From positions 1 to 6,464 of the forward strand of contig DATBFY010000557.1 in assembly GCA_036558265.1 (NCBI GenBank): a stretch of DNA of 6,464 nucleotides, given 5' to 3'. The DNA is from RYN-433 sp036558265. GTDB lineage: Bacteria > Planctomycetota > Phycisphaerae > Tepidisphaerales > Tepidisphaeraceae. How positions within the stretch are numbered: the first letter of the stretch is position 1; each line of letters begins with the position of its first letter. Shown piece after piece: positions 1-5,418 of the stretch. Position numbers and translations under genes: made by a program. A model generated the notes under the pieces. The model ran no database searches and was not told where the DNA came from. It was given only the letters and a program-made list of their open reading frames with translations.

Positions 1-844
1 GCCCCCGCACCGCCCGCATCACCTGGATCCGCAGCACCTCCGCCAGTTGATCCACATACTGCCGGATCAGCGCTTTGGCATTTTTCAGCGCATTTCCGGA
101 AAGATTCACCTTATCCCGCAGAAGTTGCTCCAGCAGCGGCATCGATGGCGTCAGCGACGCGGCCATCTGGTCGTTTTTGAGCACCTCGCGCAACGCCATC
201 CGCTTGATCAGGTCCCCTTCCATCCCCGCCAAACCCTGCCGGAGGGCTTCTTCGGAGACGTGATGCCCGCCGCCCGTTCCTGTGGTTGAGGCCCCCTGGC
301 CACCGCCGCTGCCGGCCTGGCCCTTGCCGGTGCCTGGTTGACCCTGTCCAGCCCCGCCGCGCTTGCCGCGCAACTGCCCGGGGCCGTAGCCGAAGCAGGC
401 CTCGAACCGGGCCACGTCGCTGCACCACTGGTTGTACTGCTGGGCGGTCACCGCCGCTGTCCGCGTGGTCGGCCCGAAGACGTTCAAGAGCAGCTTCGAA
501 TATGCGAGGGACCGCTTCAACGACTCGGGAGTCAACGGCTGTTCCGCTGGAATAGCTGCCTGAGCCTCATCACGTCGGCACACCGCCTCCATCGCCTCAA
601 AATCCCCCTTCAGCTCCGGATATCGCTGCAACAGGGTGTCGATCCCCATCTGCGGGTCCAGGATGGCCCGGGGCAATCCCATCTCGTCCACCAGCTCGCC
701 GGTCATCGATTCGACGTTGGGCGCCTGGTCGCTCAGGCCGAATACGGCCGCCAGGGTCCGCCAGTGAACGACCTGCCGCCGGTTCCGCAGTTCCTCGTCG
801 GAGATCGGCCGATCGACCGCGACGGGTTGTTTAACCTTGGCCAT
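1..844 (-). CDS. VWA-type (YehP-like) protein, N-terminal part, runs off left edge
   Basis: I translated this frame by hand from the ATG at 844-842. It stays open for 281 codons to the window edge, so the C-terminus is missing. An AGAAGG lies 6 nt before the ATG, and the previous gene's TGA ends one base before it, which indicates translation within one operon. Residues 1-157 are mostly helical with no motif I can name. Residues 158-193 form a Gly/Gln/Ser/Thr-rich linker. Residues 194-281 are helical again (LTPSMPLLEQLL, then ALIRQYVDQLAEVLRIQV). This last part resembles, from memory, the helical segment of E. coli YehP (RRIVRQVVEEIMARL) that precedes its von Willebrand A domain. If so, a metal-binding VWA domain (DxSxS) should follow outside the window. 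Such proteins usually partner MoxR-type AAA+ ATPases. The gene call is firm; the family is inferred from the half that is visible. Confidence 0.75.
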   Translation of the reverse strand, partial: MAKVKQPVAVDRPISDEELRNRRQVVHWRTLAAVFGLSDQAPNVESMTGELVDEMGLPRAILDPQMGIDTLLQRYPELKGDFEAMEAVCRRDEAQAAIPAEQPLTPESLKRSLAYSKLLLNVFGPTTRTAAVTAQQYNQWCSDVARFEACFGYGPGQLRGKRGGAGQGQPGTGKGQAGSGGGQGASTTGTGGGHHVSEEALRQGLAGMEGDLIKRMALREVLKNDQMAASLTPSMPLLEQLLRDKVNLSGNALKNAKALIRQYVDQLAEVLRIQVMRAVRG

Positions 845-845
845 G

Positions 846-2285
846 TCACGCCTTCTTCCTGAGCAGCCGCCCCGCGCGCTCCCGCAGCACCGCCAGTGTG
901 TTGGGCTCGCCCTTCTTGGGCTTCTTCGTGGCGACCTCGTAAGCGTCGCTGCCGACGTAAGCCGAGGCAAACGCCTTCTTCTCCCTGGTGGCCCCAGGCA
1001 TTACCGCCAACGGTTGAACCATCCAACGCCCGCCGTCGAACCGCAGCAAGCCGATGACGGCATCCGCCGCCTTTACGTCCTCGGGCGTTAATTCGGTGGT
1101 ACCGCCGAGTCGATCGACCGCGATCGGAAGCGGCGTCTTGTCGGCAAGCACGATCAGTTCAGCCAACTGCACCGGATGCCGCTCCGCCGGCGGCACCGTG
1201 GGAAAGCGCATCTGCCCGCCCGCCGCCAGGCACCGGCCGGCGAGCACGAACACGTCCACCGGCCTGGTCCCCGCCTCGCTGGCCGAGCCGTCCCACAACA
1301 GATCTCCGCTGGCCAGCAGTGTCATGTCCGTGAGCTTCAGCGGCACGTGCCCGCCGATCGCGCGCAGGAGCGGCAGGTTCGACTTCCCACCTGCGAAGCA
1401 CCGCCACAGCTCGCGGCCCTGCAACGCGTCCACCTTGTAGGATGAGAGCGTCACCCGCACGATCCGCGCGGGCTCGCGTTCGGTCGCAAAAAGCCCATAA
1501 ACCACAGCGCTGACGAAACTGCCATGCTGCCGCAGGTCCACGCCCAGCACGCTGAACGTGCCGCTCACCTTCCCGATCACCTTGGGCGTGTACGTCCCGC
1601 GCTCGGCTTGCAGGCTCGACACCATTCCCGCCGACCACAGGTCTGCCCAGCGATAAACGGGAATGGCCGATCCATGCCCGATTGGCAGCGCAGCCAGCAG
1701 TTCCTCCTGAAATCCGGTCAGCAGACTCGCCAGCCGCCCGAGCTCGACGCGTTCCTGCAAATTTTCCAGCGTCGCCGAAAACGGTGCCAGCGACGCGGCG
1801 TCGAGCTGCTTGAACCCGGTGATCGCCAGCTCCATCAGCCAATGCCGCGCGCTCTCGCAGAGCACCGTCGCCTGGTCGTCTCCATTGCCGTCCGTCTTGG
1901 GCACTGGCGCCTCGTCGTCAACCGTCCTCCCCAGCGCCTCCCTTGCTTGTGCCAACAAGGCGTCGTATCGCGCCCCCTGGATCGCCGCGCGTGCCGCCGC
2001 CAACACCGCGAAATGCCGCGGTTGAAATTCGTTCGCGCGCAGCGCCGCCAAAGCCTTGGACAGCTCATCCCCCAGCGGCGTGCCCGCCATGACCCGATTG
2101 AGTGCATCCAGTGCCTGGTTCTGCTCGACGGCGAGCCTGCCAAACCCAACAAGCAAGCAGCGATCCAGACCGGCGATCAGCCCCGCCGAGCGTTGAACGG
2201 CCTCGGGCACGTGCAACAAACGGCCTAGTCCATCGCTTTTGCCGGTCTCAACCTGGCCCTTGCTTGCGTCCACCACACCTGGCAT
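846..2285 (-). CDS. Conserved-looking hypothetical protein of a VWA/SWIM-like operon
   Basis: This 479-aa protein belongs to no family I can name. The start is supported by GGAAGGAG 7 nt upstream of the ATG. It lies 30 bp after the preceding gene and 1 bp before the VWA-like gene, so the three are probably co-transcribed. There is no signal peptide or membrane segment, so it is probably cytoplasmic. Residues 1-225 look helical and end in an aromatic segment (YRWADLWSAGMVSS, 211-224). Residues 230-430 look beta-rich, with alternating hydrophobics such as SVLGVDLRQHGSFVSAVVYG (245-264) and VDVFVLAGRCLAAGG (343-357). The tail, 453-479, is strongly basic (KKPKKG, RLLRKK) and could bind nucleic acid or an acidic partner. 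I see no Walker, nuclease, protease or zinc motif. The context suggests an accessory or scaffold subunit working with the VWA protein. Confidence 0.85.
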   Translation of the reverse strand: MPGVVDASKGQVETGKSDGLGRLLHVPEAVQRSAGLIAGLDRCLLVGFGRLAVEQNQALDALNRVMAGTPLGDELSKALAALRANEFQPRHFAVLAAARAAIQGARYDALLAQAREALGRTVDDEAPVPKTDGNGDDQATVLCESARHWLMELAITGFKQLDAASLAPFSATLENLQERVELGRLASLLTGFQEELLAALPIGHGSAIPVYRWADLWSAGMVSSLQAERGTYTPKVIGKVSGTFSVLGVDLRQHGSFVSAVVYGLFATEREPARIVRVTLSSYKVDALQGRELWRCFAGGKSNLPLLRAIGGHVPLKLTDMTLLASGDLLWDGSASEAGTRPVDVFVLAGRCLAAGGQMRFPTVPPAERHPVQLAELIVLADKTPLPIAVDRLGGTTELTPEDVKAADAVIGLLRFDGGRWMVQPLAVMPGATREKKAFASAYVGSDAYEVATKKPKKGEPNTLAVLRERAGRLLRKKA

Positions 2286-2315
2286 GGCGCGACTCCTTCC
2301 GCACTGAAACTGCCA

Positions 2316-2801
2316 TCACCCGACAAACCAGGTCATCTCCGGCATCGGCCCCGATGGCGGCCGTAACTCGACGTACTTCAGGTATTTGAGGAATCGCGAG
2401 AAGACCAGCCCCGCGTTCTCCTTCCGCAACGACCCGCGGCGACTCACCTCCGCCAGCACGTCCGCCGCCGGCCGCTTCAACTTCGCCGGGTCCAACGCGA
2501 TCTGAAGATACCGCAGCACCCGATCCACGCCGTATTGGGCGATCGCCGCCTCGAGCAGCCAGCCCAGCCGCTTGGCCGTCCCCGCATCCGGTCGGTCGTT
2601 GTTGGTGCTGCTGTAATAAACCAGCGTTCCCGCCTCGATGAATGCACAGTAAACCCGCTCGACATCCGACCCACTTGAAACCACCCCCTGCAACCGCCCA
2701 TCGGTCAGCTCAACATACGGCACGGTATCGACATCCCGCGGCTGGGCGACCCGCCCACCGGGTGTCGAGATTGAAAACTGCTCAGAGGACTCCGCATCCA
2801 T
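2316..2801 (-). CDS. Small protein with a probable degenerate SWIM-like domain
   Basis: The product has 161 aa. The ATG at 2801-2799 is chosen because GGAGGA sits 6 nt upstream; an in-frame ATG at 2855 has no such site and would place coding sequence over the inverted repeat in the promoter region. Residues 38-90 (VVSSGSDVERVYCAF, then YYSSTNNDRPDAG, then AKRLGWLLEAAIAQYG) resemble, as I remember them, SWIM zinc-finger proteins with a pattern like YCSTNNNRPCGG...PCKHL. Here the expected ligands appear to be replaced: Ser64, Asp72, Ala76 and Arg78. The only cysteine is Cys52, so zinc binding by a CxC...CxH site looks impossible. The C-terminal part (VFSRFLKYLKYVEL, then PEMTWFV, 133-160) looks like a conserved helix plus tail. 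It is the first gene of the leftward operon. The SWIM relationship is inferred from recollection; the gene itself is secure. Confidence 0.82.
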   Translation of the reverse strand: MDAESSEQFSISTPGGRVAQPRDVDTVPYVELTDGRLQGVVSSGSDVERVYCAFIEAGTLVYYSSTNNDRPDAGTAKRLGWLLEAAIAQYGVDRVLRYLQIALDPAKLKRPAADVLAEVSRRGSLRKENAGLVFSRFLKYLKYVELRPPSGPMPEMTWFVG

Positions 2802-2806
2802 ACCGA

Positions 2807-2812
2807 TCCTCC
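2807..2812 (-). promoter_or_regulatory. Ribosome binding site fixing the start of the 161-aa gene
   Basis: On the minus strand GGAGGA is followed by 6 nt and then the ATG at 2801. It sits directly next to the left arm of the 10-bp inverted repeat (2814-2823), so pairing or protein binding there could affect translation. It favours the 161-aa product over a longer one starting at 2855. Confidence 0.7.
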
Positions 2813-2813
2813 A

Positions 2814-2860
2814 CGCTTGTGTGACGCAGTGTACCCGAACTACAACCGAACACACAAGCG
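2814..2860. promoter_or_regulatory. Candidate operator: 10-bp perfect inverted repeat with internal direct repeat
   Basis: CGCTTGTGTG (2814-2823) and its exact complement CACACAAGCG (2851-2860) flank a 27-bp spacer. Within or touching the spacer, CCGAAC occurs twice (2835-2840 and 2846-2851), 11 bp apart, which is about one helical turn. The arms enclose the candidate -10 box, and the right arm overlaps the -35 box. The arrangement suits a dimeric repressor or, in a longer transcript, an RNA stem next to the ribosome binding site. By rough count, one such 10-bp repeat with a spacer under 50 bp is expected by chance about 0.3 times in a window this size, so its position is the main support. 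Confidence 0.4.
2828..2857 (-). promoter_or_regulatory. Candidate sigma70-like promoter of the leftward operon
   Basis: Reading the minus strand, TTGTGT (2857-2852) and TACACT (2833-2828) are separated by 18 bp. The -10 box matches four of six consensus positions and the -35 box three. The predicted start would lie near 2821, about 20 nt before the first ATG. The match is weak, and position is its main support: it is the only reasonable pair I found upstream of the operon, and the -35 box lies inside one arm of the inverted repeat. Confidence 0.3.
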
Positions 2861-2889
2861 ATTTTGCCGATTTTCAACAAACAAAAAGG

Positions 2890-2935
2890 CACGCTAAAAG
2901 CGTGAACTCCGAACTTCGAGACCGGGGCTTCCCCG
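2890..2935. repeat. Two adjacent REP-like hairpins in the divergent intergenic region
   Basis: The first hairpin is CACGCT (2890-2895), loop AAA, AGCGTG (2899-2904). The second is CGGGG (2923-2927), loop CTT, CCCCG (2931-2935). Both have perfect stems and three-base loops and are 18 bp apart. No T-run follows either one, and both flanking genes are transcribed away from here, so a terminator is unlikely. Short palindromes in pairs like this are typical of repetitive extragenic elements. Only one copy is in the window, so repeat status is not proven. Confidence 0.4.
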
Positions 2936-3007
2936 ATTGGATTTGCTGAGTTTTGCGGAATGATACCAACGCTTCCACATCCGTCATCGTTGAAAGGAGC
3001 GACACCG

Positions 3008-3874
3008 ATGAGGCTGGCCTATCGGGGATTCTCCCGGTCGATCGTCGTCCCGCTGATGCTGTTGCTGGGTTGGAGCGGGCTCGCGGGCCTTGCGCACGGC
3101 GCGGGTCCGGCGCCCGCGCCGGCGAATCTGAATGACCTGAGCCTGCGCGTCGCGGCGCTCCAGGCGATTTATGAGTTCGACCTCTCGCCCGAGCAGCTCC
3201 GGGCGATGCGCGGCGCGACCAACGGCGCGGCGGATACGCGGCAGCGCACCGCCGCCAAGGGAACGCCTAAGTTGACCACCGCCCTGAAGGACCTGCACGA
3301 GGCGCTGCTGAAGCAGGACGGCGAGAAGATCGCCGAGCTGCGCGACCAGATCGACGAATTGCAGGACGACGACAACGTGGACATCGACGACGCCATCCAC
3401 GCCACCGACACCGCCAAGGTCAAGGCCCCCGACGTGCTCAAGCGCCTCAAGGCCAGCCAGATCGCGGCGTATCTCTCCGAGCACGCCGACGAGGTGGGCG
3501 ACCCGGTGGAGCAGATGATGGACGCGCTGGCGGAGATCCGCGACCCCGACGCCGACGACCCCGACGGCGAGATGCAGGACACCGCCGACGACGTAGGCCG
3601 CCTGGTCGGCGGGCTGGACGCGGTCAAGGTCAAGCAGGTGACCAACCAGGTGCTCGCCTGGTTCAAGGCTGCCAAGGCGCTGAAGGATGACGAGTTCGCC
3701 AGGCGAATGCCGACATTGGAAGAAGGCGCCAAGCGGATCGTGGGCGACGTGGCGCCGATGCAGGTGCTGGCCCACTGGCTGGAGAACGAGCTGGCGGAGC
3801 TGCTTGCCAACCCGCAGATGCCCGGGGCGATCGACGCCGCGATTGCCGCCCGTGCGAACGCGAATCTCAAATGA
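3008..3874 (+). CDS. Secreted acidic helical protein of unknown function
   Basis: The product is 288 aa and I do not recognise its family. The start at 3008 is preferred over the in-frame ATG at 2960 because AAAGGAG lies 8 nt upstream and because the product then begins with a classic Sec signal peptide: MRLAYRGFSR, a hydrophobic stretch at 11-28, and a likely cut after AHG (residue 31). A short Pro/Ala spacer follows (PAPAPAN). The mature part looks almost wholly helical (for example LKDLHEALLKQDGEKIAELR, 93-112) with acidic clusters at 120-128 and 179-188. By my count it has about 48 Asp/Glu against 29 Lys/Arg. It has no cysteine, no lipobox and no transmembrane helix beyond the signal. It is probably periplasmic or extracellular. 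Its stop codon overlaps an in-frame ATG of the next gene, a very basic exported protein, so the two are probably made together. Confidence 0.85.
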   Translation: MRLAYRGFSRSIVVPLMLLLGWSGLAGLAHGAGPAPAPANLNDLSLRVAALQAIYEFDLSPEQLRAMRGATNGAADTRQRTAAKGTPKLTTALKDLHEALLKQDGEKIAELRDQIDELQDDDNVDIDDAIHATDTAKVKAPDVLKRLKASQIAAYLSEHADEVGDPVEQMMDALAEIRDPDADDPDGEMQDTADDVGRLVGGLDAVKVKQVTNQVLAWFKAAKALKDDEFARRMPTLEEGAKRIVGDVAPMQVLAHWLENELAELLANPQMPGAIDAAIAARANANLK

Positions 3875-3885
3875 GGGATGAATCG

Positions 3886-4548
3886 ATGATCGACGCGATT
3901 TCGAAACTGACCGGATGGATGCACGCCCGCGGGCGTCGTCTGGTTCGATCTTCCGCCTGCGTGGCGGTGCTCGCGCTGGCCGCAGCAATGTGTATCAGGC
4001 CACAAGCATCGCGCGCTGCGCCCGTCGCCAAAGCTGCGCCGCCTCACCCGGTCGCCGCGCGCAGCGTGGTCTCGCGGAACAAGCCGACCAATCCGCACCT
4101 GCACACGGTTCAACGGGCGCCGGCCAAGCCGGCGTCGAAGACGGTTCACGTCGCGCGCAAGCCGTCGGTCGCGGTCCACGCCCGGCCGCCCGGTCGTTCG
4201 CCGCGCCGGCACGTCGCCACTCACGCGCACCGTCCGGGGACGATCACGGGCGTGGTGCACGGTTCCAAGGGCGGCGCCGTCGCGGGCGCCAAGGTCGTTC
4301 TGAAACGTCCCGGGGGTCATACGATCCGCAACGCCCGCGCTCGGCACACGACCTACACGAGCGCCGCCGGCGCCTTCTCGATGCGCGCGGTGAAGGCCGG
4401 GCGTTATCGCGTCGTCGCGGCCAAGACCGGCGCCGGTCGAGGCCGCGCCGGCGCCGCGGTGCGCTCGGGCGGCATGCAGCGCGTGGCGATCAAGCTCGCC
4501 GGCGCCACTCCGCGCGCGGCGGACGCGAAGGTGAAGCGCCGCAAGTGA
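3886..4548 (+). CDS. Secreted, extremely basic protein with carboxypeptidase regulatory-like domain
   Basis: I start this 220-aa product at the ATG at 3886, which has GAGGG 8 nt before it. The in-frame ATG at 3871 overlaps the previous stop as ATGA and would add five residues, so it remains possible. Residues 17-46 form a signal peptide (RR, hydrophobic core 24-37, likely cleavage after SRA at 44). The cysteine at 36 is preceded by AAM, which does not fit a lipobox. Residues 45-117 are low-complexity Pro/Ala/Arg/His-rich sequence. Residues 118-205 match the carboxypeptidase regulatory-like (Ig-like beta) pattern: GTITGVV, then AVAGAKVVLK, then TYTSAAGAFSM, then AGRYRVVA and a closing hydrophobic strand. 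The mature chain has about 37 Lys/Arg, one Asp and no Glu. Such domains are usually attached to peptidases or transporters; here it stands alone. An envelope- or polymer-binding role is inferred. Confidence 0.83.
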   Translation: MIDAISKLTGWMHARGRRLVRSSACVAVLALAAAMCIRPQASRAAPVAKAAPPHPVAARSVVSRNKPTNPHLHTVQRAPAKPASKTVHVARKPSVAVHARPPGRSPRRHVATHAHRPGTITGVVHGSKGGAVAGAKVVLKRPGGHTIRNARARHTTYTSAAGAFSMRAVKAGRYRVVAAKTGAGRGRAGAAVRSGGMQRVAIKLAGATPRAADAKVKRRK

Positions 4549-4579
4549 CGCACGCGCGCGGGCGCGGCACAGTTCATGC

Positions 4580-4599
4580 ACCGGCGATCGACCGCCGGT
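4580..4599 (+). terminator. Candidate stem-loop terminator after the secreted pair
   Basis: ACCGGCG (4580-4586), a six-base loop and CGCCGGT (4593-4599) form a perfect 7-bp GC-rich stem about 30 nt after the stop codon of the basic secreted protein. No T-run follows, so it is a weak intrinsic terminator at best; it may instead protect the 3' end of the message. Confidence 0.35.
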
Positions 4600-4666
4600 C
4601 CACACGTCGTTCACATCGCGAGTTTCGTGGGCGCGCGCCTTGGCGCGGTACGAAATCGTGTCGCCC

Positions 4667-4693
4667 GCGCGTGATGCTGCGGCGCGCATTTTT
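4667..4693 (+). terminator. Candidate intrinsic terminator with T-run
   Basis: GCGCG (4667-4671) and CGCGC (4683-4687) can pair across an 11-base loop and are followed by ATTTTT (4688-4693). The stem is short, but a GC stem followed by a T-run is the usual intrinsic terminator form. It would end transcription of the secreted pair if the upstream stem does not. Confidence 0.35.
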
Positions 4694-4839
4694 CCCCTTG
4701 CAATCTCCCATCGTCCCACCGCGGCGGAAGTTCACCCCGCTCATCCATAAGCGACATCGTGACGCCCCGGAAACGTCCGTTTGTCGGCGTGAAGAATCGC
4801 CCGCCGGGGTGCCGATTCCTCCTGCCGCGATCGTGGCCG

Positions 4840-4856
4840 GGCGGGTGGAACCCGCC
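4840..4856. repeat. Short perfect palindrome, REP-like
   Basis: GGCGGGT, loop GGA, ACCCGCC forms a 7-bp perfect stem with a three-base loop, the same design as the hairpins at 2890-2935. It lies about 40 bp before the 148-aa gene, so in its transcript it could be a leader hairpin. Only one copy is in this window. Confidence 0.35.
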
Positions 4857-4897
4857 GCTGCGAGGCGCGGACGAATTATCCACAAAGGAGAAATGCC

Positions 4898-5344
4898 ATG
4901 TTCGGAACAGGCGAAGGCTTCGGCGGCTGGGGCGGGCGGGACGAGCGCGACTGGGCGAGCGACTCGGACGGGCTTGAATCGTCGACCCGGTCCAAACGGA
5001 ACACGGCGGCGGCGATGGACCGCTGGGTGGACGAGCAGATGTTCGAAGAAGACGTGCGCGCGGTACTTCGGATGATGCGCCCCAACCGCCGCGAGCGGCT
5101 GATGGGCTGGAACGAGCACCGCACGGGCGGCGCGCACTTCCGCGCGACGATCTCGTGGGACGACAAGGTGCCCGACGACGAGATCTTCAGCATCCCCAAT
5201 CTCGCGGAGGTGCTGGAATCGATCCTGGTCGGTTCGATCAAGAGCGAGGCCGAGCTGACCGGCGAGGAGGAGTGCGCCGCCTATCGCCAGGTGCTGCGCG
5301 AGCTGTCGCACCGGGTGGACGAGTTCGCGGAGCGGTTCTCGTGA
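4898..5344 (+). CDS. Small acidic hypothetical protein
   Basis: This 148-aa product has AAAGGAG 7 nt upstream of its ATG, a strong ribosome binding site. I do not recognise the family. Residues 1-40 are Gly-, Asp- and Ser-rich and probably disordered (MFGTGEGFGGWGG at the start). Residues 41-72 look helical and mixed-charge (DRWVDEQMFEEDVRAVLRMM, then RPNRRERLMGW). Residues 79-112 look like a short beta part followed by a helix, and 113-148 is an acidic helix (AAYRQVLRELSHRVDEFAERF). There is no signal peptide, membrane segment or metal-binding motif, and only one cysteine (126), so it is probably a soluble cytoplasmic protein. It stands alone, with a hairpin-rich gap before it and a convergent dehydrogenase gene after it, so the context gives no function. 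Codon use is as GC-rich as its neighbours, which supports real coding. Confidence 0.78.
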   Translation: MFGTGEGFGGWGGRDERDWASDSDGLESSTRSKRNTAAAMDRWVDEQMFEEDVRAVLRMMRPNRRERLMGWNEHRTGGAHFRATISWDDKVPDDEIFSIPNLAEVLESILVGSIKSEAELTGEEECAAYRQVLRELSHRVDEFAERFS

Positions 5345-5370
5345 CGCGTGTTGGGTGAATGGAGGAATAG

Positions 5371-5416
5371 CCCTCACCCCAGCCCTCTCCCGGAGTACCG
5401 GGCGAGGGGGTGAAAG
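5371..5416. repeat. CCCTCACCCC-type stem-loop repeat between convergent genes
   Basis: CCCTCTCCCGG (5383-5393), loop AGTA and CCGGGCGAGGG (5398-5408) form an 11-position stem with one mismatch. TCACCCC (5374-5380) can pair with GGGGTGA (5407-5413) as an outer stem across a small bulge. From memory, sequences reading CCCTCACCCC(A/G)(G/A)CCCTCTCCC are a very common intergenic repeat in many bacterial genomes. It lies between the stop codons of two convergent genes and could end transcription from both sides, although neither strand has a T-run. Confidence 0.6.
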
Positions 5417-5418
5417 CG

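Larger units (their letters stand above)
4549..4883. other. Hairpin-rich non-coding stretch between two plus-strand genes
   Basis: I find no convincing gene in these 335 bases. Open frames crossing it on both strands have arginine- and proline-rich low-complexity products and no matching ribosome binding sites. Instead it holds several short perfect inverted repeats: 4580-4599, a nested one at 4623-4655 (TTTCGT/ACGAAA enclosing CGCGCC/GGCGCG), 4667-4693, 4794-4818 (GAATCG/CGATTC) and 4840-4856. It also begins with an alternating CG tract near 4550-4566. The first part probably ends transcription of the secreted pair. The last part forms the leader or promoter region of the next gene, although I see no clear -35/-10 pair. 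Confidence 0.6.

Noticed and set aside
338..862. Plus-strand open frame of 174 codons
   Set aside because: It lies opposite the VWA-type gene, which has a continuous frame, a ribosome binding site and operon spacing; this frame has none of these and a shadow-like composition.
1524..2228. Plus-strand open frame of 234 codons
   Set aside because: It is antisense to the 479-aa gene, with an Arg/Gln/Pro-rich product and no start signals.
2937..2965. Promoter for the acidic secreted gene (TTGGAT with TGATAC)
   Set aside because: The spacing is acceptable but both boxes match the consensus poorly, so I did not list it.
2960..3007. Upstream ATG start for the acidic secreted protein
   Set aside because: It would bury the signal peptide 16 residues inside the protein, and it has no ribosome binding site, unlike the ATG at 3008.
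3989..3995. Cysteine at residue 36 of the basic secreted protein as a lipoprotein site
   Set aside because: The residues before it (AAM) do not fit the lipobox, and a standard cleavage site (SRA) lies just downstream.
2984..4719. Long minus-strand open frames (334 and 516 codons) opposite the secreted pair
   Set aside because: High GC creates long antisense frames. The plus-strand genes have signal peptides, ribosome binding sites and a recognisable domain; the antisense products are repetitive Val/Gly/His- or Arg/Ser-rich.
4611..4883. Minus-strand 90-codon frame with a segment reading SGGFHPPG
   Set aside because: It is made of the palindromic repeats at 4794-4856, and such segments are typical of false genes in repeats; it has no ribosome binding site.
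3915..5075. Plus-strand open frame of 386 codons
   Set aside because: It runs through the basic secreted gene, the hairpin-rich gap and the start of the 148-aa gene in another frame, with an Arg-dominated product.
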